The position numbers and the translations under genes were made by a program. The notes under the pieces are model-generated. The model saw only the letters and a list, made by a program, of their open reading frames with translations, made no database searches and was not told the origin of the DNA. From Halicephalobus mephisto (lineage: Eukaryota > Nematoda > Chromadorea > Rhabditida > Panagrolaimidae): DNA of 64,000 bases. The stretch covers positions 62,001 to 126,000 of the forward strand of contig SWDT01000125.1 of the NCBI GenBank assembly GCA_009193035.1, written 5' to 3'. Positions 11,088-22,736 of this stretch are shown in pieces. The first letter of the stretch is position 1, and each line of letters starts with the position of its first letter.

Positions 11088-12836
11088 ATGGAACTCGATC
11101 CGGTAATGAATTCCACTATTTCATTTATTCAATCCGCCTCTGGAGATATTTTATTTAATTCAACTGAAACAATCGACACGAAAGCAATTTTTGAAAATTC
11201 AACTTCGGTTTTAATTAATATTAACAATGAAACCTTCGGAGAAATCATAAGTAATCTCACGGTCCTGAACGACACAATTTTATCTCCTCTGAATTCTCGT
11301 TTTCACAATATTTCCAGTTTTGAACGAATAATTTTCAAAGTTTGTTTCGACTGTAGGAAAATAACCAAACGAAGAATTTAGATAAGCGCGGCTGCTGGAT
11401 ACATCTACATGTTGCTGGCAGTTCTCGGCGTCATCCTCAACGCTGGGGTTTTGATCAGACTTATTGAACTTGCTTATAATGACTACGTAAAAATTTAAAT
11501 AAATTCAGTGTAGAATTATCGATTGCAGGACCGGTTTCAAAATGGCTGTGGACTTCCGTTGGCAGCAATGTCCGTGGCTGATTTGACGTCATTGATGTCC
11601 ATCATCGTTACTGTGACTTTGAATGCCTTTTTTCCTCCACGTTTCTTTCCTCTGTGGACGAGGTCTCTTCAATGCAAGGTATCAATAAGCGTTTTTGAGT
11701 AAATTTGAAAATAATTCAGGTCACAATGTTCTTGATTCATGCGATGACTGGATTCAGCACTTGGTGTATGTACTTTTACTTTATAAAAAATAAACTAAAG
11801 TCTTTTCAGGTTGGTTGTTTGTGTCTGCATTACGGTACATGGCCGTATATCATCCCCTCTGGCAAATAAGCAGATGGAAGTTCGGCTACGGTTCTTTGTT
11901 TTCCATGTTGTTCTTCATCCTCCTGATGAACAGTTGGCTTCTGTTCAGTGTTGTCGGATTTCCTAATACTTGTGGAGAAGTTCCACTAGCAACAGAAATC
12001 GATATAAATAGGTAATTCTTAAGCTTCAATTCATAGGAGGAAGGCAAGTGATTATAGAATGATCCACGGATTTGAGTTGTTTGTCAGCTATATCCTTCCT
12101 GCGATTCTCACTTTCGCCTTGGATGTGAGGGTGTTATTTACAAGACCACCAGAATTCCAAGCCCTCTCAGCACAGCATTCTATAGATCTACTTTCGAAAA
12201 GATTATCTTCCAATAACAAATCCGAACCGAGAACTTGTTGTTGTTTGGGATCTTCTTTTATGAAAAAAATCCAAAAAGAAAACACAACCAATTCCACTTC
12301 TATTGTAAGTAATTTTAGATTATTAACTCTGAAATGACGTAATTTCAGTATGCATCGTTAAACGATGAAAATTGCAAAAAAGTAAAATCGAAAAACCAAT
12401 CGGCCAAAAATAACGTCAAAAAGGCCAAATCAGCGGTAGTACGGTGGTTGATGATAACCACGATAGATCTGCTTCTGAACACTCCAGACAACTTCCTCAG
12501 AATTCTCTCCATAGTGTATGGATCCAAGTAAGGAAGAATAAAAATATATTTGTTTTAAAATCAAATTTCAGTCCCAGAAGACAACATTCACCTGCACATC
12601 ACCTGATAGCCTTGGTTGCTAGACTTTTATACTTTGCTCAATTTTGTTTTAATGCTTTCTATTTATCTACCATAATTTACAAAAGAAATGTCGAGAGTGC
12701 TAAATCTCGACAACAACGCCTCAGGAACGAACGGAGACAATGTTGCAAAAATTGCAATTGCATGGTAATTTTTTTTATTTTAAAAAATCTGAATCTGATT
12801 TTACAGCACGAGTTCGACATCAAATGTACTTCCTAG
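11088..12836 (+). CDS. Rhodopsin-family 7TM G protein-coupled receptor (nematode, likely peptide-type)
   Basis: Nine exons join in phase: 11088-11339, 11382-11486, 11529-11678, 11720-11765, 11810-12011, 12058-12304, 12349-12527, 12572-12764 and 12807-12836. They give 467 residues. The first ~84 residues are rich in N-glycosylation sequons (NST, NSTS, NNET, NLT, NDT, NIS), as expected for an extracellular N-terminus. TM1 follows (YIYMLLAVLGVILNAGVLI, with the TM1 Asn), then TM2 (LPLAAMSVADLTSLMSI, with the conserved Asp) and a TM3 region ending LRYMAVYHPL. The usual DRY/ERY is LRY. The third loop is long and basic, TM6 is divergent (LLLNTPDNFLRIL), and TM7 carries NAFYLSTIIY in the NPxxY position. 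The C-tail is Cys-rich (CCKNCNC). The sequence falls in the broad FMRFamide/neuropeptide-like nematode group, but I cannot name the ligand or orthologue. A candidate AATAAA lies at 12920-12925. Confidence 0.82.
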
Positions 12837-13963
12837 TTGACGACAACTCGGAATCTTGTAAGATGGTTTTCTGTAGAAAAAGGATCACTTAGATCAGCTT
12901 CAATGGCATTTAAGATGGAAATAAATGTTCCTCGATGAACTTCTGAGGATATCGGCATTACCTCTCATTGAAAACACAAGTCTCCTGTTGACTAGTTCAA
13001 TTCTAGTGTCAAAAGAATCACATTGATTCAATAACGAAAAATAATAAGTATTTCCTTGCTGTAAAATGTGCCAATAACCAGTAATTTAGTCGTCTATTAT
13101 TTACTGTCTACCGATTTTTACTTTTTAAACAACAGGTGTTAACGTCATATATCTTTGGAAATTTCCATTAAGTGAATAAAAAATCATATTATTGTAAAAG
13201 TCGAAATTAACACAATTACGAAATTATCTCAATGTAAATTTTCAGAAATTTCCAGAATCCTGAATTTTTAATAGAAGTTTCGAAACCACAATAATTAAAA
13301 ATACGCTTAGTTGTCGACAGAGTGGAAGGTAAAAAGGCTTAATAGAAAAGAAGAGAAAGAAGACCAATTAAATACGTGTTTCGTGTCCATGTAAAAGAGG
13401 AAAATTTGAGCAAGAGGTCCCGCAACGGAAAGAAGAAGGCGTGGGTGGGAAAGTTTTTGTTCTTCTACTATCAATTGTAAAAAGTTCTGTAATTTTGTAA
13501 GATGTTGTGGAAATCGCTATCTGGTCTCGACCAGTGTGACAGAAGGCATAATAAATTTCGTAAATATTTATCCATATAGTCACGAAACTATTTCAACACG
13601 AACATTTAGAACATTCCAGAAACTTGCGAAATTTAAACTTTTTAAATCATGATTTTTATTTTCCATTAAATTCTGAAAATTTCTTCAAGTTTTCGGAAAA
13701 ATCCAGAATCTTCAATGAGGTTCTGAAAAGTTCTAAAATATCCTATTGGATTCTGGAAAGTTCAATGAAAATTTTTAAATTCTGCTGAATTCTAGAAAAT
13801 TTTAAGTTCTATAACATTCTGGAATGCTCCAGCGAGATTTTAGAAGCTTTCATTAAATATTGGAAAATCCCAAATTTTTCCTGGATTCTAGGAACTTTAA
13901 ATTTAAAAAACACAAAATTATAGTTGATTTTCCTACACATTTTCATCTTTGAAATTGAAGAAG
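12837..13963. other. Convergent intergenic region between GPCR and PAICS
   Basis: Probable 3' UTRs of both genes plus filler. The part at 13320-13560 is less AT-rich, has open frames on both strands and a small hairpin (CTGGTC/GACCAG near 13526), but no recognisable product. The stretches 13211-13260 and 13581-13920 match the dispersed repeat head plus TTC/GAA tail. Confidence 0.45.
13581..13910 (+). repeat. Copy of dispersed repeat: head motif plus TTC/GAA-phased tract
   Basis: It starts with CACGAAACTATTTCAACACG and is followed by about 300 bp of degenerate TTCnnGAA-type sequence. The tract includes TTC-TG-GAA-AG-TTC at 13751-13763, a perfect three-block heat-shock-element pattern. The same head occurs near 13215, 44912, 48869, 50981, 54189 and elsewhere. 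Confidence 0.5.
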
Positions 13964-15337
13964 TTATTTATTCAATGATCTGTCGGCTTCCTAAAATTCT
14001 GATGATAAATAAAATAAAAAATATTTCGACTTACGAAAATATTTTCAATGTTGGACATTTGAGAAAAAAGAATACGTCCGAAAATCAGATTGTCATGGAC
14101 GCTGAGGATTCTGGCAGCGGCAAGAGCGGCTTCGGCACTGTTGAGTACGGTAGTGCATCCGATCCCCGCAGGCATGCGTAAGGAACTCCAGATATCTTGA
14201 GCAGCCCAGTCGGGACCAACGTTCGGAGCGTTGATTACCGGAAGAGTGGAGTTCGCGGCAAGAACAGGTCCTAGTCCGTTACTACGACCAGCGATGCAGA
14301 TGACTACGGTAGGTGGACCGTCTGAAAATTTCGTCATTATCTGTTCATCAGGTAATTGTCTGAAGAAACAAACTTTCATAATCAGCAATCAAGTCGAGGG
14401 CTTCTGAAGTCGTTTTGTGAGCAGAACAGATCCTAGTATCAATGTCCGATATTCCGAGTTTTCTGGCGGCATTTCTGGCATCTTCGACGAAACCCTTGTC
14501 GGAACCGGATCCAGCAACGATCAGAAGTCGGCAGTTTTGTTTTTTACCTTCCTGGAGGAACCTCCCTGTCAATTCGGCCACTTTTTCGTAGTTTTTCTTC
14601 AGTTCGATTATGGCCTCGTCGGTGACTTCCTTAAGATCTCTGTAAAACTGTTTATCCAATTGGAGTCGCCGATCACCTCCGGGCCAGACCCTCCAACTGT
14701 CGTTGTCGATGACATCAGCCAGGACAATTCTGCCTTTTGTAGTGACTCCGAATTCAATCTTCATGTCTACTAAAGCGCAATCCAAGTTCTTCCAGGCTTT
14801 TTCCAAAGTCCTGAATACAGTATCCGTGATTCTCTTCATGTAACTAATTTCGTTTTTTCCAATTTTCAGTCCATTGAATTCAAATTTAGCTGCCAGAATC
14901 TGGTCGTCACTCCATTGAGGGTCATCATTAGCATCGTCTTTGTAAAAAGTCTCTATCTTCAGGGAATTGAAGATGTAGCCTTCGAGGATTCCGGGATGTC
15001 GTTTCAAAAACGACCCAGTGGCGATCCGACGGGCGACCCACTCGATTGGAATCATAGCACAATTCTGAGCGACGAATTCAGTCGGATCATCACGGGGTCT
15101 GATGTAATGTGTAGGGCAGCCCAGGGCATTCAAGTATTTGAAGATGTTGATCGTGGTTTGCGTGGCAGAAACCGCTTTTCCTTCGACTTCGTTCTTCCTC
15201 TTGGCGTTGAAAGCAGTCAAAGTGTCTTTACTCTTGATCAGCACCAAATCAGAACTCCCCTCTTCGTCTGGGATTTTGAAAATCTGCTTAGTCTTACCTT
15301 GACTGATGAGCTCCAAAGGAACACTAACCTCGGTCAT
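13964..15337 (-). CDS. pacs-1: Bifunctional SAICAR synthetase / AIR carboxylase (PAICS)
   Basis: Three exons (14374-15337, 14035-14321, 13964-13990) encode 425 residues, the same length as human PAICS. The N-terminal two thirds is SAICAR synthetase: GKTKQIFKI near the start, IPIEWVARRIATGSFLKR, LVDMKIEFG and LADVIDNDSWRVWP are typical of the family. The C-terminal third is the PurE-like AIR carboxylase: CRLLIVAGSGSDKGF, ARKLGI, then IAGRSNGLGPVLAANS, DIWSSLRMPAG and TVLNSAEAA. Together they carry out two consecutive steps of purine synthesis, AIR to CAIR to SAICAR, in the cytosol. The last exon has only eight codons and a stop, matching the family's basic C-terminal tail. It is divergently paired with MELK across a 693-bp promoter. 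pacs-1 is the C. elegans symbol, assigned by similarity. Confidence 0.95.
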
Positions 15338-16030
15338 CTGAAACTCACTTCATTAAATAATTCTAAAAAATCACAATTATATTTGAACAGAAATGACAAG
15401 ATGATACTTTGATCACTTGAACTATCAATTCTAAGTGAGCCCGCGCTGTGTTTATAAGATATCGATGGTAATAACTCATCGATCGCGCGGGAACAAGCGA
15501 AAACAGAAAATAGTTCACGTCAACGACAAGCAGATCGTTGTTTTTGACAGGCAGTCCTGTTCCCAAGAGATCTATAACTGATAGGTGATTTCCTTGACAT
15601 CAACAGACAGTACAGTCGTTCTTCATATAACAACAGATAATGAACAATGATTATGACAAAGATCAGAATGATATAAAAATTACTTTCACTGTCGAGAATT
15701 TCCATATTAAATTTAGAAAATAACACAAAAAATATCTGAAAATCACCGAAATGCATGGTTATTTCCATTATAAACGATGCTATAAAATGAGATATTTTTA
15801 ATCCAATGACAACCAGATGCTAATTTCCATTTTTTAATCAGGACAGGAATTCCCCGATCACCAACTTTCTTTTGATTTTTCAGAGCTAAAATTGGTCAAT
15901 GACCATTTTCGCGTTGAAAGTCCCGGTTTGAAGATGCGCGCGAAATCCTTTGCTTGAGTTTGTCTCTCGTACTCCCACTTTTGCGTCTGAAGATTCCTTT
16001 GTATTCCTGGTTTATTTTTTAATTTTAGGG
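15338..16030. promoter_or_regulatory. Divergent PAICS/MELK promoter with E2F- and CHR-like sites
   Basis: In this 693-bp interval, GCGCGAAA occurs at 15938-15945 with TTTGAA about ten bases before it (15927-15932). GCGCGGGAA lies near 15484-15492, close to the PAICS start. GCGCGAAA and GCGGGAA fit the E2F consensus and TTTGAA fits the CHR element bound by DREAM/MuvB complexes. MELK is a known cell-cycle gene in vertebrates. Control by these sites is an inference. Confidence 0.5.
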
Positions 16031-18189
16031 ATGACCACGAACAATCATCATGCTAGAGATCCCGATTTCATCGAGGGACAATATTTTATTCATTGCGAAC
16101 TCGGCAGTGGTGGTTTTGGGAAGGTGAAACTCGCCACTCATGCTTTGACTGGAGAACAAGTTGCAATCAAGATCATTGATAAGAAGGCTGTTGGAGTATG
16201 TTCTTTCCTGTGTAAATATAAAAATTAAACTCTTTAGGATGAGTTGTTCCGGGTATATAACGAACTGGAGGTCCTTAAGAAATTAGTCCATCAGAATATA
16301 TGTCGAATGTATCAATTTTACGAGGACGAGCACAAATGTTACTTTGTCATGGAGGTAAGACTTGATTGTCCTTTCTTATATCAACTTTTGTTTAGTACTG
16401 TAATGGAGGTGAGATGTTCGACTATATCGTAAAGAAGGAGAGGTTGAAAGAACCAGAAGCCCGTTTCTTCTTCCGTCAGCTTCTTCAGGCCATGGCCTAT
16501 GTGCATTCTAATGGAGTGTGCCATCGTGATTTGAAGCCCGAGAATGTGATGCTTACTGCGGACCTCCAATTGAAGTTGATCGATTTTGGTCTTGCTGCTC
16601 GTCCGAAGAACGGTCTCTCTACTGCATTGACGACCTGTTGTGGATCACCTGCTTATGCTGCTCCAGAAATTGTCCAGGTTGGTTTCTACAGACTTCAAAG
16701 CCAAAAATAATGGTATCCACTTGAAGAATGATAAGTATTATGGTCATGAAGCTGATATTTGGTCTATGGGAGTTTTGCTCTATGTATTACTATGTGGCGT
16801 CCTTCCGTTTGAAGATGAAAATCTCCCGCAGTTGTATCAGAAGATCAGACGTGGCGTTTACTATGAACCGGACTACTTGTCTCCACCTTGCAAGGAGATT
16901 CTACGTGCCATGCTTCAGGTGAACCCCCGCCATCGTATTTCGATGAAGGATCTTCGTGAACATAGGTGGATCGCCAAGTCCTACGATGCCCCATTGAAGT
17001 GGGCCACAGTCTATGACAAGAACATCATTGACACCGAAGTAGCCGTAGAACTTGCTTTCTATCATGGAATTCATACCCAACGGATGATCAATGAACTCAA
17101 GGAATGGAAATTCGACTATACAACATCCACCTACTTGATACTCTTAAGAAGGAAGGAACAGGGTTTGAATTACGCCATGCCGATGTATCGACGTTCGAAA
17201 GTGCAACATGTTCTTCATTCTCCAACAATCCACAAATCCTTGGAAAATGACTTGGATAAAGCTCATGGTGATGGTGCCACCGTGGGTCCTGATACTATCT
17301 CCGACACTAGTACCGGTGCCGTTGCTTGTGTTTCTCCTGTCTCGAAGTTCATTCGGTCTCCCTATTTGGCCATGAATAACCAACGTCATCAAGATGTTGT
17401 TGGTACACCTATCCTTTCTGCTCGTCACAAGCAAAGAATGAACAAGGAACGTGAAAATAAAGAGAATAAGGAGAATCAATTTTCCAGTCTACGCGTTAAA
17501 GGCCCTATTCGGCTTGATGCTACTAAGCCAGAGAGTCTCTATGCCACTCCTCGTCGTCCTGGATTGCCTGTGATGGGATCTACTGGTCGTACTCATAAAA
17601 AGAGGGCTTGTTCTACTGAACGACCTAAGAATAGTCTCGGTACTCCGGAACCGACTTCTCCGTCCATGAATGACTCCACAAAGAGCAGTACTTCTAGGGA
17701 TGGCATTACTTCTTCTCGTCGACTGAAGAGTTCTCAGATTCCGAGACGTGTTTTCACTTCTCTTGAACGTGGTGGTGCTAAACTTAAGAGTCTTCTCACT
17801 CCCAAGAAGTACAATAACAACAAAGATGAACCAATGCGTCTCAATTTGGCAGATGACTCCAAGTTGGCTAACTTGTCCATGACGTCTTCAGATGACTGTG
17901 CGAAGATTCGTGAACAACTCCTCAAGGTTCTACTGGACATGGACATTTCTGTAACGGCTAACAAGTGAGTATTCGTTTTAATAAGTGAATTTACGTTGTT
18001 TACTTTAGGTGGAAGATTTCTGGTAAGAAAAGTGCTACAATGCCGGGTACTCAGGATACGGTGGTTGAACTGGAAATTGTCTGGGTTGAAACTCTGCAGC
18101 TAGTCGGTGTTCTTCGTCGTCGTCTTACCGGTGATGCAATGACCTATAAGAAGATTTGTGAACAAGTCTTGGCACTTGCTGGACTCTAA
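16031..18189 (+). CDS. pig-1: MELK/PIG-1 serine/threonine protein kinase
   Basis: Five exons (16031-16195, 16238-16354, 16396-16677, 16727-17964, 18009-18189) encode 660 residues, against 651 for human MELK. The N-terminal kinase domain has the Gly loop GSGGFGKV (25-32), Lys47 in [12 protein letters not shown] at 137-144, DFGLA at 157-161 and the activation segment [17 protein letters not shown]-like segment follows ([18 protein letters not shown]). A long Ser/Thr/Lys-rich linker precedes a C-terminal KA1 domain (about 601-660), whose [13 protein letters not shown] resembles VVGIRRQRLKGDA of MELK. In C. elegans the orthologue pig-1 acts in asymmetric division of neuroblasts. An ATTTTAG acceptor lies two bases before the ATG, so the start is probably a trans-splice site. 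The intron at 16678-16726 ends in a weak TTGAAG acceptor, chosen because it restores [15 protein letters not shown] candidate AATAAA lies at 18357-18362. Confidence 0.93.
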
Positions 18190-19789
18190 AAGTGAAGGAA
18201 TAACAAGATTTGTTCCGATGGATTAAATTTCTTTATTTTCACACCATGGTCACAAATCAGAGTTGAATTTTGACAATCAACGGGAAAGTTGGCATTATTT
18301 TCCTACATTTATGAAAGTTAAAAATTTCATTTTTTGAAAAATTTTGCAGATAACCGAATAAAGATAGAAGATCTAGTTTAGGATTTGATGAAATTTGCAG
18401 ATTTAAAAAAGTAGCACTTGAATGTTGGTATGAAGCTCGTATTGTTAGATTCCCGACGCGAAATTTTGAATTTTAACATTAAGTGTAAATTTTTTCTATT
18501 AGGAAGAATTCATATATCAAACCCTATCAATATAGGGTGGTGTGCGATTTTTTGAAATAGAAAGCTACAGTTTCTGAACAAGGAAATTTTTGAGATTTTG
18601 ACTGTCAACTTCGATGAAACACTAATAGCTGTTTTGTTTTCTAAACTTTTCTCATTATTTTTGTTGAAGTTGTTGATTTTTTGGTTTAGATATTTCAAAA
18701 TAATGGATTTTTGTGAAATATTTTTAATTATGATTTCCATTAATAAAAACAGCACTTATCTTGCAAATTGGGATATTTTTGATTCGGGAGAAAGTAATTG
18801 TTTCAATTACGCGCAAAAAAGTCACCTGAAGGGTTTCTGTGTGAGACCACTTGATAGCGTACTGTACGTGTTTGTTTTTCTTTCGCGTCTCCAGTTTGCT
18901 GCTCCTGCGACGGTGTTGAATTCTAATTTTTTCCATGTTTTTTGACTTTAAACAATCTTTTTATGGTGTTACGAGGTCACTATGGATGATATAACTAATA
19001 CAGGTATGTTTTACCCAGTTTTGTCACCTTTAATAATGTTTTTCATGTGTGAAGAGGTCCTAAAATAGAACTCTGCGAATGACGTTTTGTTCATTGGATC
19101 TTCGTTAATGTGAAGAGATCCGATCAAATATAAATGAAAAAATGAAAATGGAAGATATACTAACATTCTTTCATCAAGATATTATGTGGATGTCATGACA
19201 CCAACCCTCTCGTTGGTCGGTTTGGCTATATTTAGGGGCAATCACCGGTATGTCATGAATATTGATCAGAAAGTGAAAACTATCCTCCGGGAATTATTCC
19301 ACTCCGTCAACGCGATAAATGGATTAGAATTTTGAAAACTTTTCCATGAAGACAGTTGAATCTGAAAATGAAGAGAAGAATGCTCTTAACCTTACTAACA
19401 AGAATTAATTGGTGAAAGCGACATTACTATTGCTTTCTACAAAAATTCACTAACACATTTTCCAGAGATTTGGAGATCTGACATCGATGTTCTCTATTGG
19501 GTCGACAGAATGGAGGGATTCCGTATGTCTTGATTTTCTGAATTAGATGATGGATGATTTGTATTGTTTATTTTAGATGAGAGATGTATCGCATTTATTT
19601 TTTTCTAGAAAAGTACTTAGATGTGGTATTCCTGCTCTATTAGGAAATCCAGCAGATGGGAGGGTATTTTTGTCGTAATGATTGACAATATGAAAGTGAG
19701 TGGTTTTTATTTAATTATGAGGCATGGGACAATTCTAACATTAAGTTCGAAGCTTTCAAGGTTAAAAGCTTCATAAGACAAGTGATTTC

Positions 19790-19853
19790 GAAGGACAATG
19801 GCCATCTCACCACTATTTCGTACGAAATGCTAGTGAGATGACCATTACCCTTC
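19790..19853. repeat. 64-bp near-perfect palindrome
   Basis: The left arm reads GAAGG-nn-AATGG-n-CATCTCAC, then a few unmatched bases, then ATTTCGT. The right arm is its reverse complement: ACGAAAT, a few bases, GTGAGATG-n-CCATT-nn-CCTTC. The centre lies between 19821 and 19822. It would fold into a long hairpin with almost no loop. It may be a palindromic element, a cruciform-forming site or a hairpin RNA. Confidence 0.75.
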
Positions 19854-21312
19854 ATATTAAAACACTCAAATTCCCTAAGAACAAACATGTAGAGCGCTCC
19901 AAGGGGGATCCTTGGATATTTTTTGCTACGTTAATTCACGGGATCCTTATATTCTCTTTAGTTCTGTTGTTACATTTACCACTATATAGACATTTGTCTG
20001 TTTCTTCTAGTCGTTGAATTTTAAATCCTCAAAATGAAGAATGTACCGTCATAACCAAACACTGGTAGCATAACTCTTGGATGGAACGAAGGGAAATAAT
20101 AGTGTTTGATGATAGCCTAAGGTATCCTTGTATTTTAGTAAGGATTAGATCCCTGGATTTTATTTAATTTTACTTGGGGAAATTACTTAGAGTAACGGAA
20201 TCAGACGTTATTGACTTCATATATTTTATATTATTTTGCTGTAAGGTTTTACCGGGATTGATTTGAAAAATTCTATTAATTTAACTACTTCACGCATTCT
20301 TTTTAAATCAAATAATTTTTAATTTCGCTGACCGCTAATGCAATCGAACTCAAACAAGGAACATAAAAAGTCATGTAATATTTCCGCAGATTGTGAGTTT
20401 TATCAAAGTGTGCAGTTTAGGATAGTGAATTAAGACGACTGGTTGACAACAAGAGCAACGACGTTGATTGTCTATAAACTTCTTTCGGCGTTGATTGCCT
20501 ATAGACTTCGTTCGGGGTTGCGTGCAGTCCTGCGCGATGCATTCCTAACTTGAGCTGCCTGGTGGTTGCTGTCGGCGATGATGATGACGCGGCAGGAGAG
20601 ATTTGAAGAAAAAGAGCCATCATGCAGAAGAGAAGGATGTGCATGAATTGAAAAAAGGAAAAGATTGTTGCGAGCACCAGTAGTGAGAAAAGAGATTTTA
20701 CGAAGAGATTGTTGTCGTTGATGGTGATTTCGAGCGAGTGAGGAATAGATAGTTGCGCGAGACGTGTAAAAAATTGACGCCAAAACGAGGACGAATAGTT
20801 ATTTACTGGCACAACAACAACGAAAAATTTTTTCCCTTGAAAAAAGAGGTCGAAATCTTTTTGGGAACATTGATGGCCTTGCTAGTTACTGTGGCCTTCA
20901 TTGGTGATTTTTAGGAAGAAAATTTTTTGTTGTTGACTTGTTTGGCAGTTCGTTCCTGGTTCTTTTGGTCATTCGCGCGGTCTAAACTGCCAGCAGCGAG
21001 TGCTGGACAACATTGGTCGGGTGTCTGTCGATGGCGCGTTATTCTTTTCTGCCGGTTGTTCTGCACGCACAAGAAAGAAGGAGCGGAGGTCGTCGCTGGG
21101 GCACCACAAAACAGTGGTCCGACATTGATGACTGCTTGAAAGCGAAAACTCAAGACCGACAACGAGGCCGCCAACGGCAGCTCTCTTAGCTTACTCTCTT
21201 TACTTTTCAGATTGAGTATGAGAACTCTCATATATAGTCTTGATTTTAACTTTTGTAAAATCGTGATTCACTTTGTATTTTTTTCCGTTACTAACCGACA
21301 GGGAGCCAGTGG

Positions 21313-21361
21313 CAGTTGGTCCATCGACTCATTCTAAAACTAGTTCGCCAACGACCAACTG
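21313..21361. repeat. 9-bp inverted repeat
   Basis: CAGTTGGTC at 21313-21321 and GACCAACTG at 21353-21361 are exact reverse complements around a 31-bp spacer. I see no promoter or gene it clearly belongs to. Confidence 0.4.
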
Positions 21362-22736
21362 CTCTCTAGTTACGTTCTAAATCGATTATCGAAAGAGATG
21401 GAATTCCACCGATGGCCTTCGTCTGTCTTCATGTTTTGAACCTGTAACTAGGTCGCCGAATTCGCTCATTGATGACTTTTCTTCCTGTTGATGGTAGTCT
21501 GCTTTTATCGTCACTTTCTGCTCCCGTGTCGTCGTTTGGTTTGTCGAAATTGGCGACTCCTTTCATGTTTTGTACACTGAAGAAATGTCCTTCCAGGCGG
21601 AAGATGCACAGAAACACGAAGAAAAATGGCCCTCAACTTTTCCTCGCGCAGTTTTCATCTTTCTTTTCGGATCAACCACCAATCCAGATTTGTCGATGCC
21701 GGAATTTCTTCGTTGGATATATTTGAATTTGTAGAAACTAGAATATACCTTGGGGGAATATTACGGCTCATCTGATGAGTTCTCTCGACCTAACTCACGC
21801 CCCTTGCCCTGTTTTTTGCGCAATTCAATCAGCAACTGACCATCATCATTTATTTTTGGTGATCGACGTTGTTGATTGATTCGTCTCTGTGAGTATTTGA
21901 TGTCTTGATGGTCTTACTAGCAAATATGGCCTTGTCTCCGCTGACGTTTTATCAGTCGAATACTCGTCAATTCCTGCTGCCAAGTGCACGCGGTCGTCGG
22001 TGACTTACTTGATCGACTGATTATTTCTTTCCCTTTTTTCTGTCGAAAATTGTTTTTACCTTTTTACAAGATTATAATTCCGTGAAATTCTAGAACGTTG
22101 GGAGAGGTTCTGAAATCATTGTGAAGTTCAATGAGAATCTTTGGAGTCTTCTGGAGAACTCTGGAAATTCTCGGAATATTGAGTTGAATGAAAATTTCTA
22201 AATTCTTTCGGGATCTCGTAGGTTTTAGAACTTGTTAGAAGTTGGTAGATTTCTAGTGAGGATTCTGGAATTCTTGAGTCTTGTGTAATTCTGAGAATTT
22301 GTGTTGAAACGAATTCTTAGGAACGTTCCTTTGTTTTTTACGATGGGGTGATTATGAAATCTTTCAACTTGGTTCATAACTATTTTTGATGATACTTTTC
22401 CAAGATTTTTTTCCTAAGCAACCAGCAATGGAATAAATGGTACGACCGAGTTGATTGGTCGTCGATTCCTTTGTCTGAAATCTTTGCGCGCCATGCTGAA
22501 TTCGCAGCACCGGCAGTCCGAGTTATTCAACGGACAAAACCGGCGCCAATCGAACGCAGCAGTTTCTTCAGCAATGATTCCTTCCTAATCGTGTTGCTCT
22601 TTGAAAGGGAGTGCGGCAGATGTTCCGCGATCACTTGGTGCGATAATCGTTCAGAGAATCGAGGAACTCTCGGGGTTCGACGTGTCATCTTCGATAAACT
22701 TCTTGAATGTTCATCTATCAATTTTTCAGATTCACG

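Larger units (their letters stand above)
18190..22736. other. 4.5 kb gene-poor interval with palindromes and GC-richer blocks
   Basis: I find no coherent gene model here. A short exon-like string, ATG GAT GAT ATA ACT AAT ACA G before GTATGT at about 18982-19003, looks like a first exon, but no in-frame partner was found. The strand-symmetric open frames at 20400-21230 and 21430-21730 lie in GC-richer DNA and lack family features. The interval carries a 64-bp palindrome (19790-19853), a GAAGCTTT/AAAGCTTC hairpin (about 19749-19772), a 9-bp inverted repeat (21313-21361) and a near-duplicate of about 28 bp at 20462-20518. The 22440-22736 end is the likely promoter and 5' UTR of the MADF gene. 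Confidence 0.45.

Noticed and set aside
14417..15412. Plus-strand frames opposite PAICS
   Set aside because: These are shadows of the PAICS coding strand; the minus frame matches PAICS over its full length.
18982..19003. Seven-codon first exon (ATGGATGATATAACTAATACAG) spliced to the MADF gene
   Set aside because: Joining it to the acceptor at 22729 gives an immediate stop, so it cannot be that gene's first coding exon.
19790..19853. Calling the palindrome a miRNA precursor
   Set aside because: The loop is almost absent and I recognise no known seed; it is kept only as a palindrome.
20417..21231. Long overlapping open frames on both strands as genes
   Set aside because: Both strands are open in the same GC-richer DNA, there are no domains, no coherent splice pattern and an internal near-duplicate; composition explains them.
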